Source: Candidatus Saganbacteria bacterium (lineage in GTDB: Bacteria > Margulisbacteria > WOR-1 > O2-12-FULL-45-9 > XYB2-FULL-48-7). From it: DNA of 32,964 bases. The notes under the pieces were generated by a model. It made no database searches, was not told the origin of the DNA, and worked only from the letters and a program-made list of their open reading frames with translations. The translations under genes and the position numbers were made by a program. The DNA is taken from positions 1 through 32,964 of the forward strand of contig JAFGHC010000013.1 in assembly GCA_016939335.1 (NCBI GenBank). Reading direction: 5' to 3'. Shown piece by piece: positions 22,484-31,571 of the stretch. Position 1 is the first letter of the stretch; each line of letters opens with the position of its first letter.

Positions 22484-24659
22484 CGCGCTGCTCGAGATCG
22501 GCTGCGAGGAGATCCCGGCCCGGTTCATGCCGGAGTTCCTCGCCGACCTGAAACAAAAGGCCGAAGAAAAGCTGAAACGGGAACGGCTTTCCTTTTCCGC
22601 CGTGACGACCGTCGGGACCTGCCGCCGCCTGACGCTTTTTATAGAGGGACTGCCGGCCAAGCAGACCGACCAGACCGACGAGGTCCGCGGCCCGGCCGCC
22701 GAGATCGCTTTTGACAAGGAAGGGAAACCGACCCGGGCGGCGCTCGGCTTTGCCGGGTCGCAGAAGATCAACGTTGCTTCCCTGACCGTCCGGACAACCA
22801 ACAACCGCAACTACGTCTACGCCAGAGTCGTGCGCAAAGGCAAGCCGGCCGCCGACGTCCTCAAAACCCTTTTCCCCGAGATCATCGGCTCCCTCTACCA
22901 GCCGCTGGCGATGCGCTGGAGCGATCTCGACTTCAAATTCATCCGCCCGATCCATTCGCTCGTCGCTTTGCTCGACAATAAAGTGATAAAATTCGAACTT
23001 GCCGGTATTAAATCGGACAACAAAACTTTCGGCCATCGTTATAGCGTCAAACCCTCTCCCTCTGGGAGAGGGGGGCAGGTTAAAAGCCAGCGGGTGAGGG
23101 TTGCGGACCTTAAGGCTTACAAAACCCAGCTTGCCCGGCTCGGCGTCGCCGTCGACCAGGCGGAGAGAAAAGCCGCGATCAAGAAAGCGGCCGGGGCGGC
23201 GGCGCAGCAAGCCGGCGCGCAGGCGCTCGTCACGGACGACCTCCTCTCCGAAGTGACTTTTCTGGTCGAGAACCCGAAAGTCTATGCCGGCAGGTTCAAA
23301 GCGGAATTCATCGGCCTCCCGCAGGAAGTGCTGATCACTTCAATGCAAAAGAACCAGAAGTACTTCCCGCTGGTCGACGGCCAGGGCAAGCTCCTCCCCA
23401 GGTTCGCGGTGGTGACCGACAACTGCCCCAATCCTAAAGTAATCGCCGGCAACGAGAAGGTCCTCTCGGCGCGCCTCTCCGACGCGCGGTTCTTTTTCGA
23501 AGAAGACAAGAAGGTCCCGCTCAAGCTGCGCCTCCCCGACCTCGAGAAAGTCGCTTTTCTGGAGAAGCTGGGGACGATCTATAACAAGACCGAGCGGCTG
23601 GCCCGGCTGGCCGTCTGGCTGGGGGAGCGGAGCGGCACGCCGGAACAGGAGATCAAGACGGCGCGGCGGGCCGCCGAACTGTGCAAGGCCGACCTGACGA
23701 CCAAAATGGTCTTTGAGTTTCCCGAACTGCAGGGGACGATGGGGAGGGAATACGCCTTGCTGTCGGGCGAAGAACCGAAAGCCGCCGCCGCGATCTACGA
23801 GCACTATCTCCCCCGCTTTGCCGATGATAAACTGCCCGCCTCGGCTGCCGGCACGCTCGTCGCCCTGGCTGACCGCCTTGATTCGCTCGTCGGCGCTTTT
23901 TCCGCCGGCTACATGCCGACCGGTTCGGAAGACCCCTACGGCCTGCGCCGCGCCGCTCACGGCATCATTCGGATCGTCCTGGAAAAGAAACTGGACTTCG
24001 ACCTGGCCGCCGCGGTCGACCGGGCGCACAAACTTTACGAGCCGACCTTTCTCGGTTATCTCTTCAATAAAGGGGAGACCGGCTATCAGGACCTGCCGCG
24101 GATCAAGCAGGAGCTCCTGGCCTTCGTCGCCAACCGCCTGCGCCCGCTCCTCCTGGAGCGGGGGACCCGTTACGACGTCGCCGACGCCGCGCTGGCCGGC
24201 TTTACCGACATTCTCGACGTTGCCGAAAAAGCGTCCGCCCTCAACTCGCTGGCCAAAGAACCGTGGCTGGCCGGCGTGGTCGCTTCGGCCGACCGCTTGA
24301 GCCGGATCGTCGCGCCCGCCGGCGGACAGGCCGCCGAGCCGCCCCGCGAACAGGTGCTCGAGCACGACCTGACAGACCAAGAAGAGAAATCGCTCCACGA
24401 GCTTTATTTAAAGATCAACTGGACGGTCGCCGAGCTGGTAAAAAAAGAGCAGTGGGCCGGGGCCGCCAGAGAACTGGCCAAGCTGACCGAGCCAATCGAG
24501 CGGTTCTTCGATAAGGTCCTTGTCATGCACGAAGAGCCGCGGCTGCGGGCCAACCGGCTGGCGCTCCTCAAGTCGCTGGAAAAACTTTACCTCTCGGTCG
24601 CCGATTTCCGCAAGATCGTGATCGAAGGCCTGCCTGCCGGCAGGCAGGGAGAAAAATGA
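22476..24659 (+). CDS. glyS: Glycyl-tRNA synthetase beta subunit
   Basis: 727 residues from the ATG at 22476 ([20 protein letters not shown]), the normal beginning of the family. The frame is open upstream but only through the repeat. The beta subunit binds tRNA-Gly and contains the HD-like and anticodon-binding regions ([101 protein letters not shown]). Two repeat elements lie in frame: 23052-23100 after TFGHRYS (residues about 193-209) and the palindrome at 24629-24648, which adds LPAGRQGEK as the tail. The stop overlaps the next ATG. Confidence 0.97.
23052..23100. repeat. Second CCCTCTCCC...GTGAGGG repeat, inside glyS
   Basis: 49 nt, in frame, encoding [16 protein letters not shown]. It matches 22421-22470 except for a short central difference and one base in length, so each copy is read in a fitting frame. 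Confidence 0.8.
24629..24648. repeat. 20-nt palindrome in the glyS 3' end
   Basis: Perfectly self-complementary and identical to the inner 20 bases at 19327-19348. It encodes LPAGRQ in the last residues of GlyS. Confidence 0.75.
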
Positions 24660-25456
24660 AACGGCCTCTTTTCTTCTTACTTCTCACTTCTTACTTCTTC
24701 CTTCTCACCGCTCCCGTCTTTGCCGGCTTCATCAGCCTGAAGACGACGATCACGCTCAAGCCGGCCGGGAATAAATTAAAGATCGGCCTGGCGGCGCGGA
24801 ACGCCGGCAACGAACCGGCCTACAATGTCGAGGCGTCCGTGGCGGCCGCGGGCCGGGAAGTCCGCAGTCAAAAACTGGGGGAACTGCCGGTCGGCGCGAC
24901 CTACCGGGCAGAGGAGTCGCTCCCCCGCTCGCTGCCGGTCCCCGGCACTTACCCGCTTACCATCATCCTGCGTTATACCGATGCCAACCAGTATCCCTTC
25001 TCGCCGATCATCGTCCGCACTTTTGACTGCGGCCAGGCCACGACCTCGCCGCTCTTCGGCCTGGCGCAGCCGCTGACTTTCACGAACGCAGGGAAACTGG
25101 CCGTCACTTTCAAAAACCCGGGCGAGCGGTGGCTGAAAGCGCGGGTGACGCTGCTTGCCCCGGGCGAGCTGACGGTGGCGGAGCCGGTGCGCACGCTCGA
25201 CCTGGCGCCGCGCGGCGAACAAAAAGTTGAATTTGCCGTCAGCAATTTCTCCGCTTTGCCGGGGAGCGTCTACCAGCTCTACGCCGCCGCCGAGTTCGAC
25301 GCGGCGGGGCGGCACTACACCGCGCTCGTGCCGGCCACGGTCAAGCTCGGCGCCGAACATCGCTTACTGGGCCTCGATCCGCTCTGGCTCGGCGCGGGCC
25401 TGGTGCTGCTGACCGCCCTTTTTGCCGCCGCCCAATTTATCCGGGGCAAGAAATGA
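24656..25456 (+). CDS. Exported Ig-like/NEW3-type protein with C-terminal membrane anchor
   Basis: 266 residues, family not firmly recognised. A signal peptide (about 1-23, ending PVFA) is followed by two beta-rich domains: about 30-115 (KTTITLKPAGNKLKIGLAARNAGNEPAYNVEASV, typical of CARDB/NEW3-like adhesion domains) and about 130-225. Then comes one C-terminal TM helix (about 240-260) and a short positive tail GKK. So it is a periplasmic domain anchored in the inner membrane. It couples by ATGA to glyS and to the GT-C-like gene downstream, suggesting it serves that membrane protein. The hydrophobic core of the signal (LLTSYFFLLT) is encoded by a CTTCTCACTTCTTACTTC pyrimidine-rich repeat. Confidence 0.7.
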   Translation: MKRPLFFLLLTSYFFLLTAPVFAGFISLKTTITLKPAGNKLKIGLAARNAGNEPAYNVEASVAAAGREVRSQKLGELPVGATYRAEESLPRSLPVPGTYPLTIILRYTDANQYPFSPIIVRTFDCGQATTSPLFGLAQPLTFTNAGKLAVTFKNPGERWLKARVTLLAPGELTVAEPVRTLDLAPRGEQKVEFAVSNFSALPGSVYQLYAAAEFDAAGRHYTALVPATVKLGAEHRLLGLDPLWLGAGLVLLTALFAAAQFIRGKK

Positions 25457-27555
25457 AGCGGGAATCTGCGCGTGAGCCCCGCGGTTTCCAATTAATTACC
25501 GACCTGGCCGTGCTCCTGCTCATCGCTTTTTTCCTCTTAAGCTATTTCGAGCCGAAGTATCTCTTCTCGCCGACGATCACGACCGGCGGCGACACCGGCT
25601 CGCACTATTACACGGCGGTCTATCTGAAAGAGGCCCTGCTCCCCGCCGGCCGGATCATGGGCTGGCTGCCGGGCAATTACGCCGGCTTCCCGCTCTTCTA
25701 TCATTATTTCCCGCTCCCCTTCATCCTCATGGCCCTGTTGAGCTTTATCCTGCCGCTCACCATCGCGTTTAAACTGGTCACCGTGCTCGGAATTTTCCTG
25801 CTGCCGCTCTGCGTCTATCTCGCTTTCCGCCTTTTGAAATATCCTTTCCCGGTCCCCGTCTGCGGCGCCGCGCTCACGCTCCCTTTCCTGTTCATGGAAG
25901 CCAACAGCATGTGGGGAGCGAACATCCCGAGCACGCTGGCCGGCGAATTCTCTTACGGCCTGGGCAGCTCCCTCCTTTTTCTATTTTTCGGCGCGCTCTA
26001 CTCCGGCATTAATGAAAATAATAAAGTCCTGCTTAACGCCGGACTCGTTCTCCTGCTCGGTCTAAGCCACGGCTACGCCATCATCGCCGCCGTTTTATTC
26101 GCCGGCTATTTTCTTTTCAGCCGCGCCTGGCTGGCCAACCTGAAATATCTGGCCAAGGTCTTCGGCCTCGGCTTTCTGCTGCTCGGCTTCTGGCTGGTTC
26201 CCTTCTTCGGCACGCTCCCCTATGTCACCGAATACGTCACCGCCTGGCGGATCGCTTCCTTCCGGGAAGTTCTGCCGCGCATTCTCTTCCCCGGCCTCGT
26301 CTTAAGCCTGGCGGCGCTCTGGTTGAACCGGCGCGACCGGCGCAGCTGGTATTTTATTTACTCGGCCGGGCTCTGCCTCATTTTTTATTTTCTCGGGCCC
26401 CGTATCGGCCTGCTCGATATCCGCTTCATCCCGCTCTGCCAGATCTTCCTGGCGGTCTTCGGCGCCACGCTGCCGCTCGCCTTCCTCGGGCGGCTCAACG
26501 CCAAACCGCTGCTGGCGGCGGTCACCCTGCTCGCCATTCTGCTCTGGGTAAGCTTTAACGTCACATACATTAAAAGCTGGATCGAATGGAATTACACCGG
26601 CTTTGAAGGAAAGCGCGACTGGCCGCTCTTCCAGCAGATCAACGGTTATTTGCGGCGGACCGGCCCCGGCCGCGTCGTCTATGAACACTCGCCGTCGCAT
26701 AACCGCTTCGGCACCGAGCGCGCTTTCGAGTCGCTCCCCTTTTTCGCGCAGCGCGACACGCTCGAGGGGCTCTACATGCAGTCGTCGCCGAGCGCGCCGT
26801 TCGTCTTTTACCTCCAGTCGCAGGTCTCGCAACTTTCTTCCGGCCCTTTCCCCCAGTATCAATACACTCATCTTGACCTGGCCCGGGCGCTGCCGCGCCT
26901 GAAGCTCTTTGGGGTCACGCAATACCTCGCCCGTTCGCCCGCGGCCAAAAAAGCGGCCGCCGCCACCCCCGGCCTGAAACTCGAGGCGGCTTTCGGCAAT
27001 TATCAGCTCTACCGGCTGACCGGCAGCAGCGGCCGTTACGTCGCGCCGCTTGACCACCAGCCGGTCTTGCTGTTCACCAATAACTGGCGCCGCGATTTTT
27101 ATGATTGGTGGAAACGCGACGACCGCCTCTCCGTGCCGCTTGTCTCTCTCCGCCGGCCCGGGCCGAACGACCTTAAGCATTTCCCCCTCTGCGGCGCTGA
27201 CTGGCAAAAGCTGCCGGCCATTCCGTTGTCACACCCGGCCCCCGTAATTACCGAGCGGCTCGGCAGCGGCACGATCGATTTCGACACCAACCTGATCGGC
27301 TACCCCCATCTGATCAAGGTTTCCTACCATCCCAACTGGCGGGCCGAGGGGGCGGATAAGATTTATCTCGTGGCCCCCTCTTTCATGCTCGTCTATCCGC
27401 GGCAAACGCACGTGCGGCTGGTTTTCGGCCGGGGCTTTTACGACTATCTAGGCGCGCTGCTGACCCTCGCCGGCTTAGCAGGCGCCGCGATATCTGTTAT
27501 AATTTCCAGTCATGGACGCCAGCAGCGAACTGTCGGTCGTCGTTCCCGTTTATAA
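25453..27555 (+). CDS. GT-C-like polytopic membrane protein (PTPS-related family)
   Basis: 700 residues. One TM helix at 15-33 leads into a conserved GGDTGSHYYTA loop (about 45-54) with an acidic residue (D47) typical of GT-C glycosyltransferase first loops. Another 9-10 TM helices follow to about residue 370, then a large soluble C-terminal domain (380-660) and a final TM helix. The layout matches the membrane 6-pyruvoyl-tetrahydropterin synthase-related family, whose members lie in polysaccharide/lipid-linked sugar loci. It is coupled to the exported protein upstream and overlaps the GT2 gene downstream by 44 nt. The likely role is transfer of a sugar from a polyprenyl-phosphate carrier in the periplasm, which the next gene could make. 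Substrate unknown. Confidence 0.72.
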   Translation: MKRESAREPRGFQLITDLAVLLLIAFFLLSYFEPKYLFSPTITTGGDTGSHYYTAVYLKEALLPAGRIMGWLPGNYAGFPLFYHYFPLPFILMALLSFILPLTIAFKLVTVLGIFLLPLCVYLAFRLLKYPFPVPVCGAALTLPFLFMEANSMWGANIPSTLAGEFSYGLGSSLLFLFFGALYSGINENNKVLLNAGLVLLLGLSHGYAIIAAVLFAGYFLFSRAWLANLKYLAKVFGLGFLLLGFWLVPFFGTLPYVTEYVTAWRIASFREVLPRILFPGLVLSLAALWLNRRDRRSWYFIYSAGLCLIFYFLGPRIGLLDIRFIPLCQIFLAVFGATLPLAFLGRLNAKPLLAAVTLLAILLWVSFNVTYIKSWIEWNYTGFEGKRDWPLFQQINGYLRRTGPGRVVYEHSPSHNRFGTERAFESLPFFAQRDTLEGLYMQSSPSAPFVFYLQSQVSQLSSGPFPQYQYTHLDLARALPRLKLFGVTQYLARSPAAKKAAAATPGLKLEAAFGNYQLYRLTGSSGRYVAPLDHQPVLLFTNNWRRDFYDWWKRDDRLSVPLVSLRRPGPNDLKHFPLCGADWQKLPAIPLSHPAPVITERLGSGTIDFDTNLIGYPHLIKVSYHPNWRAEGADKIYLVAPSFMLVYPRQTHVRLVFGRGFYDYLGALLTLAGLAGAAISVIISSHGRQQRTVGRRSRL
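27475..27503 (+). promoter_or_regulatory. Internal promoter for the GT2 gene, leaderless
   Basis: TTAGCA (27475-27480), 17 nt, TATAAT (27498-27503) with a TGT extension, then 8 nt to the ATG. It lies within the coding end of the GT-C-like gene. Confidence 0.55.
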
Positions 27556-28447
27556 TGAAGCGGAAAGCCTGCCCGAATTCTACCGCCGCCTCACGCTGGT
27601 CCTGAATTCTCTCAACCTCCCCGCGGAGATCATTTTTGTCGATGATGGCAGTAGCGACGGCTCGCTCGGCCAGCTCGAGCGCTGGGCGGCGGCCGACCGG
27701 CGGGTCAAAGCTGTCAGCCTCTCCCGCAACTTCGGCCACATGATCGCCCTCTCGGCCGGGCTCGACCACGCGGCCGGCCGCGCCGTGGTGACGCTCGACG
27801 CCGACCTGCAGCACCCGCCCGAGCTGATCCCCGAGCTGGTCAAACAGTGGCGGGCCGGCAGCCAGGTCGTTAACACCTTGCGGCGCGAAACGGCCGGGGC
27901 CGGCTGGCTGAAAAGAAAGACGGCCGAGCTCTTCTACTGGCTGATCAATAAAATTTCCGGGATCAACCTGCCGGCCAATGCCGCCGACTACCGTCTGCTT
28001 GACCGGCAGGCGGTCGACGCGGTCAAACAGCTGCGCGAGCGGGCGCGTTTCCTGCGCGGGCTGACCCGCTGGGTCGGCTTCCGGCAGAGCTGCGTCGAAT
28101 TTACCGCCGCGCCGCGGCTCGCCGGCCGCACCAAATATCCGTTCGGCCGGATGTTCTCGTTCGCGCTCGACGGCCTGACCTCATTCTCCGCTTTTCCCCT
28201 CCGGCTGGCCGCCTACCTCGGCCTGGCCACGGCGGGTTTCAGTTTCCTTTACATTATATACGCGCTCTACATCAGATTTTTCACCAGCCGGGCGATCGAG
28301 GGGTGGGCCTCGGTCCTGGTGGTGGTCCTTTTCATCGGCGGCGTCCAGCTTATCTTCCTTGGCGTAATCGGCGAGTACCTCGGCCGGGTCTACGAAGAGA
28401 CCAAACAGCGGCCGCTTTATCTCATCGACAAAAAGCTGGGGTTCTGA
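27512..28447 (+). CDS. GT2 glycosyltransferase, polyprenyl-phosphate sugar synthase type (GtrB/DPM1-like)
   Basis: 311 residues. N-terminal GT-A domain: SVVVPVYNEAESLPEF, VDDGSSDGS (D44-D45), SRNFGHMIALSAGLDHA and the DAD metal motif TLDADLQHPPE (96-98). Then NAADYRLLDRQAVDAV and KYPFGRMFSFALDGLTSFS. Two C-terminal TM helices (about 228-252 and 264-290) end in GEYLGRVYEETKQRPLY. This is the layout of GtrB and ArnC-like enzymes that load glucose or another sugar on undecaprenyl phosphate. The product would feed a GT-C enzyme such as the upstream neighbour. Own promoter with almost no leader, besides read-through. Confidence 0.92.
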   Translation: MDASSELSVVVPVYNEAESLPEFYRRLTLVLNSLNLPAEIIFVDDGSSDGSLGQLERWAAADRRVKAVSLSRNFGHMIALSAGLDHAAGRAVVTLDADLQHPPELIPELVKQWRAGSQVVNTLRRETAGAGWLKRKTAELFYWLINKISGINLPANAADYRLLDRQAVDAVKQLRERARFLRGLTRWVGFRQSCVEFTAAPRLAGRTKYPFGRMFSFALDGLTSFSAFPLRLAAYLGLATAGFSFLYIIYALYIRFFTSRAIEGWASVLVVVLFIGGVQLIFLGVIGEYLGRVYEETKQRPLYLIDKKLGF

Positions 28448-28452
28448 AACAG

Positions 28453-29175
28453 ATGGCCAAGGTCATCGTCATCATGCCGGCTTACAACGCCGAGAGAACG
28501 CTGGAAAAAACTTTCCGCGACATCCCCAAAGACGCCGTCTCGGAAGTGCTCCTCGGCGACGACTGCTCGAGCGACCGGACCGTCGAGATCGCGCGCCGCC
28601 TCGGCATCCGCGTGCTCAAGACGCCGCGCAATCTCGGCTACGGCGGCAACCAGAAAATGCTGTACCGGGAAGCGCTGGCCCGCGGCGCCGGGATCGTCGT
28701 CATGGTCCATCCCGACTGGCAGTACGACGCGACCAAGATCCCCGAACTGATCGCGCCGATCGCCGCGGGCGAGAAGGACCTGATGATGGGCTCGCGCCTG
28801 CTCGGCGGCGGCAAGCGGGGCGCCGTGGCCGGCGGCATGCCATTTTATAAACTGGTCTCCAACCGCTTTCTGACGCTGGCCGAGAACCTGACTTTCCGCC
28901 TGAATCTGTCGGAATACCACACCGGCTTCCGCGCTTTCAGCCGCCGCCTGCTGGAAACGGTCCCCTTCGAACGGAATTCCGACGATTTCGTTTTTGACAC
29001 CGAAGTGCTGGCCGAGGCGGCCGCCGCCGGACTGCGCGCCGGCGAGATCGCCGTCCCCTGCCGTTACTTTCCCGAAGCTTCGGAGATCAACTTCCGGCGC
29101 AGCGCCGTCTATGGTTTGCAGACGCTTTTCGTCTGCTTTCAATATCTGCTTGCAAAAAAAAACTTCAAGCGCTAG
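28453..29175 (+). CDS. Soluble GT2 family glycosyltransferase
   Basis: 240 residues from the ATG at 28453, 5 nt after the previous stop; the frame is open upstream but overlapping the neighbour. Motifs: KVIVIMPAYNAERTLEKTF, LLGDDCSSDRTVEIA, TPRNLGYGGNQKMLYREAL, MVHPDWQYDATKIPEL (HPD replaces the usual DAD), MGSRLLGGGK and EYHTGFRAFSRRLLETV, FVFDTEVLAEA. No TM helices. It resembles dolichol-phosphate mannosyltransferase-like cytoplasmic enzymes. Probably acts with the two preceding genes in making a surface glycan or glycolipid. No SD is evident. Confidence 0.9.
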   Translation: MAKVIVIMPAYNAERTLEKTFRDIPKDAVSEVLLGDDCSSDRTVEIARRLGIRVLKTPRNLGYGGNQKMLYREALARGAGIVVMVHPDWQYDATKIPELIAPIAAGEKDLMMGSRLLGGGKRGAVAGGMPFYKLVSNRFLTLAENLTFRLNLSEYHTGFRAFSRRLLETVPFERNSDDFVFDTEVLAEAAAAGLRAGEIAVPCRYFPEASEINFRRSAVYGLQTLFVCFQYLLAKKNFKR

Positions 29176-29178
29176 AAT
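29150..29178 (+). promoter_or_regulatory. Promoter of the first pilin gene, leaderless
   Basis: TTGCAA (29150-29155), 17 nt, TAGAAT (29173-29178), 6 nt to the ATG at 29185. No SD. Confidence 0.6.
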
Positions 29179-29184
29179 TCCGGC

Positions 29185-30111
29185 ATGCGTAATTCGCGGG
29201 GGTTCACCTTCATTGAACTGGTGCTGGTCATGGTCGTGGTCGCGATCTTCTCCGTTTCCGTCATCGGCTCGATCAACAACGCGATCGACCGGATCCGGCT
29301 GGAGTCCGCCGCCGACAAATTGACCTCCGACCTTCGCTACGCCCGGAACATGGCGACCGGCACCGCCGTCTGGTACGGTGTCACTTTCACGACCGGCGGC
29401 GGAGCTTCCGCTTATGAAATGGCCGGCCCCGGCTTTCACCTCCCCTTGATCGAATCGCCGGCCTACGCCGCGACGGTCGCCACCCCGACCATGAACCCGG
29501 TCGGCGACACTTACGACAGCGACCAGAGCGTGGCGATCAGCTGCTCGACGAGCAGCTCGACGATCCGCTACACGACCGACGGCAGCACGCCGACCACCTC
29601 TTCGCCGGTCTATTCGTCGCCCATTTCGGTCAGCGGCGACGGCACGAACATGACCATCAAGGCCAGGGCCTGGAGGACTTTCTGGACGACCAGCGCAACG
29701 GCCTCCGAAACATATGTTATCTCCTACGGCGGGACAACTACTACCACCACGACCACGACCACCACAACCACCGGCACCGGCACGACCACCACGACCACTC
29801 TGCCCCAGATCAGTTCTTATAATGTTTTTGCGGCATACAGCACGGGCGAAACGATCGTCAGCGACCCGGCCAACCTCACCCAGCCGCTGAACGTCAATTT
29901 AAGCAGCCGCTACCCCGGCGTGTACGTTTCCAGCGTCTCCATCCCCGGTTCCGGCGGCGGGAACTCGCTCTATTTCAGCCCGGCCGGCGCCCCTTATCTT
30001 TCCAGAGGCGGTTCGGCGCTCACCAGCGAAGCGGTCGTGACCCTCAGCAACGGCTCCGCCACCAGGACCGTGCGGATCACTCCCCGCACCGGCCGCGTTT
30101 ACCAGCAGTGA
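29185..30111 (+). CDS. Prepilin-like protein with inserted beta domain and poly-Thr linker
   Basis: 308 residues. Prepilin peptidase site RG|FTFIE (cut after G6, Glu at +5), then the hydrophobic N-terminal helix. The pilin part is a paralogue of the next gene (IDRIRLESAADKLTSD, TLSNGSATRTVRITPRTGRVY). Between residues about 70 and 208 this copy carries an insert absent from the paralogue: a chitobiase C-terminal/Ig-like domain (MNPVGDTYDSDQSVAISC, IRYTTDGSTPTTSSPVY, TIKARAW) and a linker of about 24 residues that is almost all Thr with a few Gly (183-206). GspH/FimT-like minor pilin. The insert likely protrudes from the pilus and may bind glycan. Confidence 0.88.
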   Translation: MRNSRGFTFIELVLVMVVVAIFSVSVIGSINNAIDRIRLESAADKLTSDLRYARNMATGTAVWYGVTFTTGGGASAYEMAGPGFHLPLIESPAYAATVATPTMNPVGDTYDSDQSVAISCSTSSSTIRYTTDGSTPTTSSPVYSSPISVSGDGTNMTIKARAWRTFWTTSATASETYVISYGGTTTTTTTTTTTTTGTGTTTTTTLPQISSYNVFAAYSTGETIVSDPANLTQPLNVNLSSRYPGVYVSSVSIPGSGGGNSLYFSPAGAPYLSRGGSALTSEAVVTLSNGSATRTVRITPRTGRVYQQ

Positions 30112-30141
30112 ACCGGGATGCCATTTCGTCCGGCCAGGGGC

Positions 30142-30170
30142 TTGTCAAAGGGAAGGTTAAACGATAAAAT
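30142..30170 (+). promoter_or_regulatory. Promoter of the second pilin gene, leaderless
   Basis: TTGTCA (30142-30147), 17 nt, TAAAAT (30165-30170), 6 nt to the GTG at 30177. No SD. Confidence 0.6.
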
Positions 30171-30176
30171 TCCTGC

Positions 30177-30683
30177 GTGCGAAATTCGAGGGGGTTTACC
30201 TTCATTGAACTGGTACTGGTGCTCGTTGTGGTCATGATACTTTCCCGCTCCGTCATTTCGGCGATCAGGAGCGCGATCGACCGGATCCGGCTGGAGTCCG
30301 CCGCCGACAAATTGACTTCCGACGCCCGCTACGCCCAGTACATGGCGACCGGCACCGACGTCTGGTACGGGATCAGTTTTGAGGCCGCCGCCGAACGCTA
30401 CACCGTCTACACCACCACCGGCACCGCCGATACCGCGGTCAAAGATCCGGCCGACCAGCGCTCCAACTTCATCGTTAATCTCTCTTCCCTCTACGGCACG
30501 AACATCGCAACCGTCACGGTCGAAGGCGGGGCCCCGAAGATCGAGTTCAAACCGGACGGTTCGCCCTGGCGGGACAGGACATCGGCGGCGCTCACCGCGG
30601 AGAGCGTCATTACTTTGAGCAACGGCGCGGGGGCGCGCACGGTGCGCGTCACGCCGCGCACCGGAAGGATTTATTCGCAATGA
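30177..30683 (+). CDS. Prepilin-like protein (GspH/FimT-like), paralogue without insert
   Basis: 168 residues from GTG. The first residues equal those of the preceding pilin (RNSRG|FTFIELVLV), as do IDRIRLESAADKLTSD and the end VRVTPRTGRIY. The region VWYGISFEAAAERYTVYTT runs straight into VKDPADQRSNFIVNLSS, so the beta domain and poly-Thr linker of its paralogue are an insertion or were lost here. Type IV-like pseudopilin, inserted in the inner membrane and assembled after prepilin peptidase cleavage. The stop overlaps the next ATG. Confidence 0.9.
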   Translation: MRNSRGFTFIELVLVLVVVMILSRSVISAIRSAIDRIRLESAADKLTSDARYAQYMATGTDVWYGISFEAAAERYTVYTTTGTADTAVKDPADQRSNFIVNLSSLYGTNIATVTVEGGAPKIEFKPDGSPWRDRTSAALTAESVITLSNGAGARTVRVTPRTGRIYSQ

Positions 30684-31090
30684 GGCCGCGCGGCGCCCGC
30701 TCCGGCATGACGCTGATCGAAACGACGCTCGCCCTGGTGATCATGGCGATCGCTTTCTATTCGCTGATCGCGGTCTTCGTCACGCTGGCGCCGCGCAACG
30801 TGCGCGTCGAGGACATTAACGCCAAAGTCTATCTCGCCCAGGGGAAACTGGAAGAGTACCTGACGCGGGGGTACAGCATCACCAGCAAGGGCCCGTCCAC
30901 TTTTGAGACCGCCAGCCTGAAAAATTACCGCTACCAGATCATCGTGACCAACGTGACCACCGGCTATCCCGGCGCCGGGCCGAGGGGGGCGTCGCTCGAG
31001 AGCGTCAGAGTGCGGGTCTGGGGCGGGGCGCTCGGCATGGGCGGCACCGTCGAAATCAGCAGTATGGTGACAAAATACAGTGGGTTATAA
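30680..31090 (+). CDS. Prepilin-like protein (GspI/PilV-like)
   Basis: 136 residues. Cleavage site ARSG|MTLIE (after G9, Glu at +5), followed by the helix TTLALVIMAIAFYSLIAVF. The family role is inferred from size and position: GspI and PilV minor pseudopilins are short and follow GspH/FimT. The rest has YLAQGKLEEYLTRGY, close to the AQ/MAEQ-like helix of that group, and an all-beta end. Start overlaps the previous stop (ATGA) and its 3' end overlaps the next gene by 11 nt. Confidence 0.85.
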   Translation: MRPRGARSGMTLIETTLALVIMAIAFYSLIAVFVTLAPRNVRVEDINAKVYLAQGKLEEYLTRGYSITSKGPSTFETASLKNYRYQIIVTNVTTGYPGAGPRGASLESVRVRVWGGALGMGGTVEISSMVTKYSGL

Positions 31091-31571
31091 AAAAGGTTAC
31101 ACTTTGATCGAAGCGGTCACGGTCCTGACGCTGCTCGCCGTCCTTTCGTTCGGCATCGGCAACTTCATCGTCTCGGCCATGAACCTCTGGGTCTATGTTT
31201 CGGGACGGCAGGACGCCGTCAAGATCTCGCAAAACGCGATGAACCGGATGGTCGCCGAGATCAAGGACATCAGTACGCTCACGACCAAGGCGACCGCCGA
31301 GATCTATTTCACCGATATCGACGGCAATACGATCGATTTCCGGCAGACCGGCACCACGCTCTACCGGATCTACAACGGCACGAGCGACATCCTGGCCACC
31401 GGGCTGGGGAGCCCCGAAGGGCTGCGTTTCACTTACCTCGATACGAACGAAGCGATCGCGACGGCCCCCGGCAACGTCCGCAGCGTGCGGATCACTCTCA
31501 CCATGGTCGCCGGCAGCCAGCGCGCGACGCTGGAGTCGGGCGCGAGGATCAGGGCCTATGACCTGCTCTAA
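31080..31571 (+). CDS. Prepilin-like protein (GspJ/PilW-like)
   Basis: 163 residues from GTG (31080). Cleavage site YKKG|YTLIE, then helix AVTVLTLLAVLSFGIGNFIVSAM. LWVYVSGRQDAVKISQNAMNRMVAEIKDIS is the region where GspJ has its characteristic long helix. A beta domain follows to the end (VRSVRITLTMVAGSQ). Ordering H-H-I-J-K matches minor pseudopilin operons. It overlaps the following gene by 14 nt. Confidence 0.85.
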   Translation: MGYKKGYTLIEAVTVLTLLAVLSFGIGNFIVSAMNLWVYVSGRQDAVKISQNAMNRMVAEIKDISTLTTKATAEIYFTDIDGNTIDFRQTGTTLYRIYNGTSDILATGLGSPEGLRFTYLDTNEAIATAPGNVRSVRITLTMVAGSQRATLESGARIRAYDLL

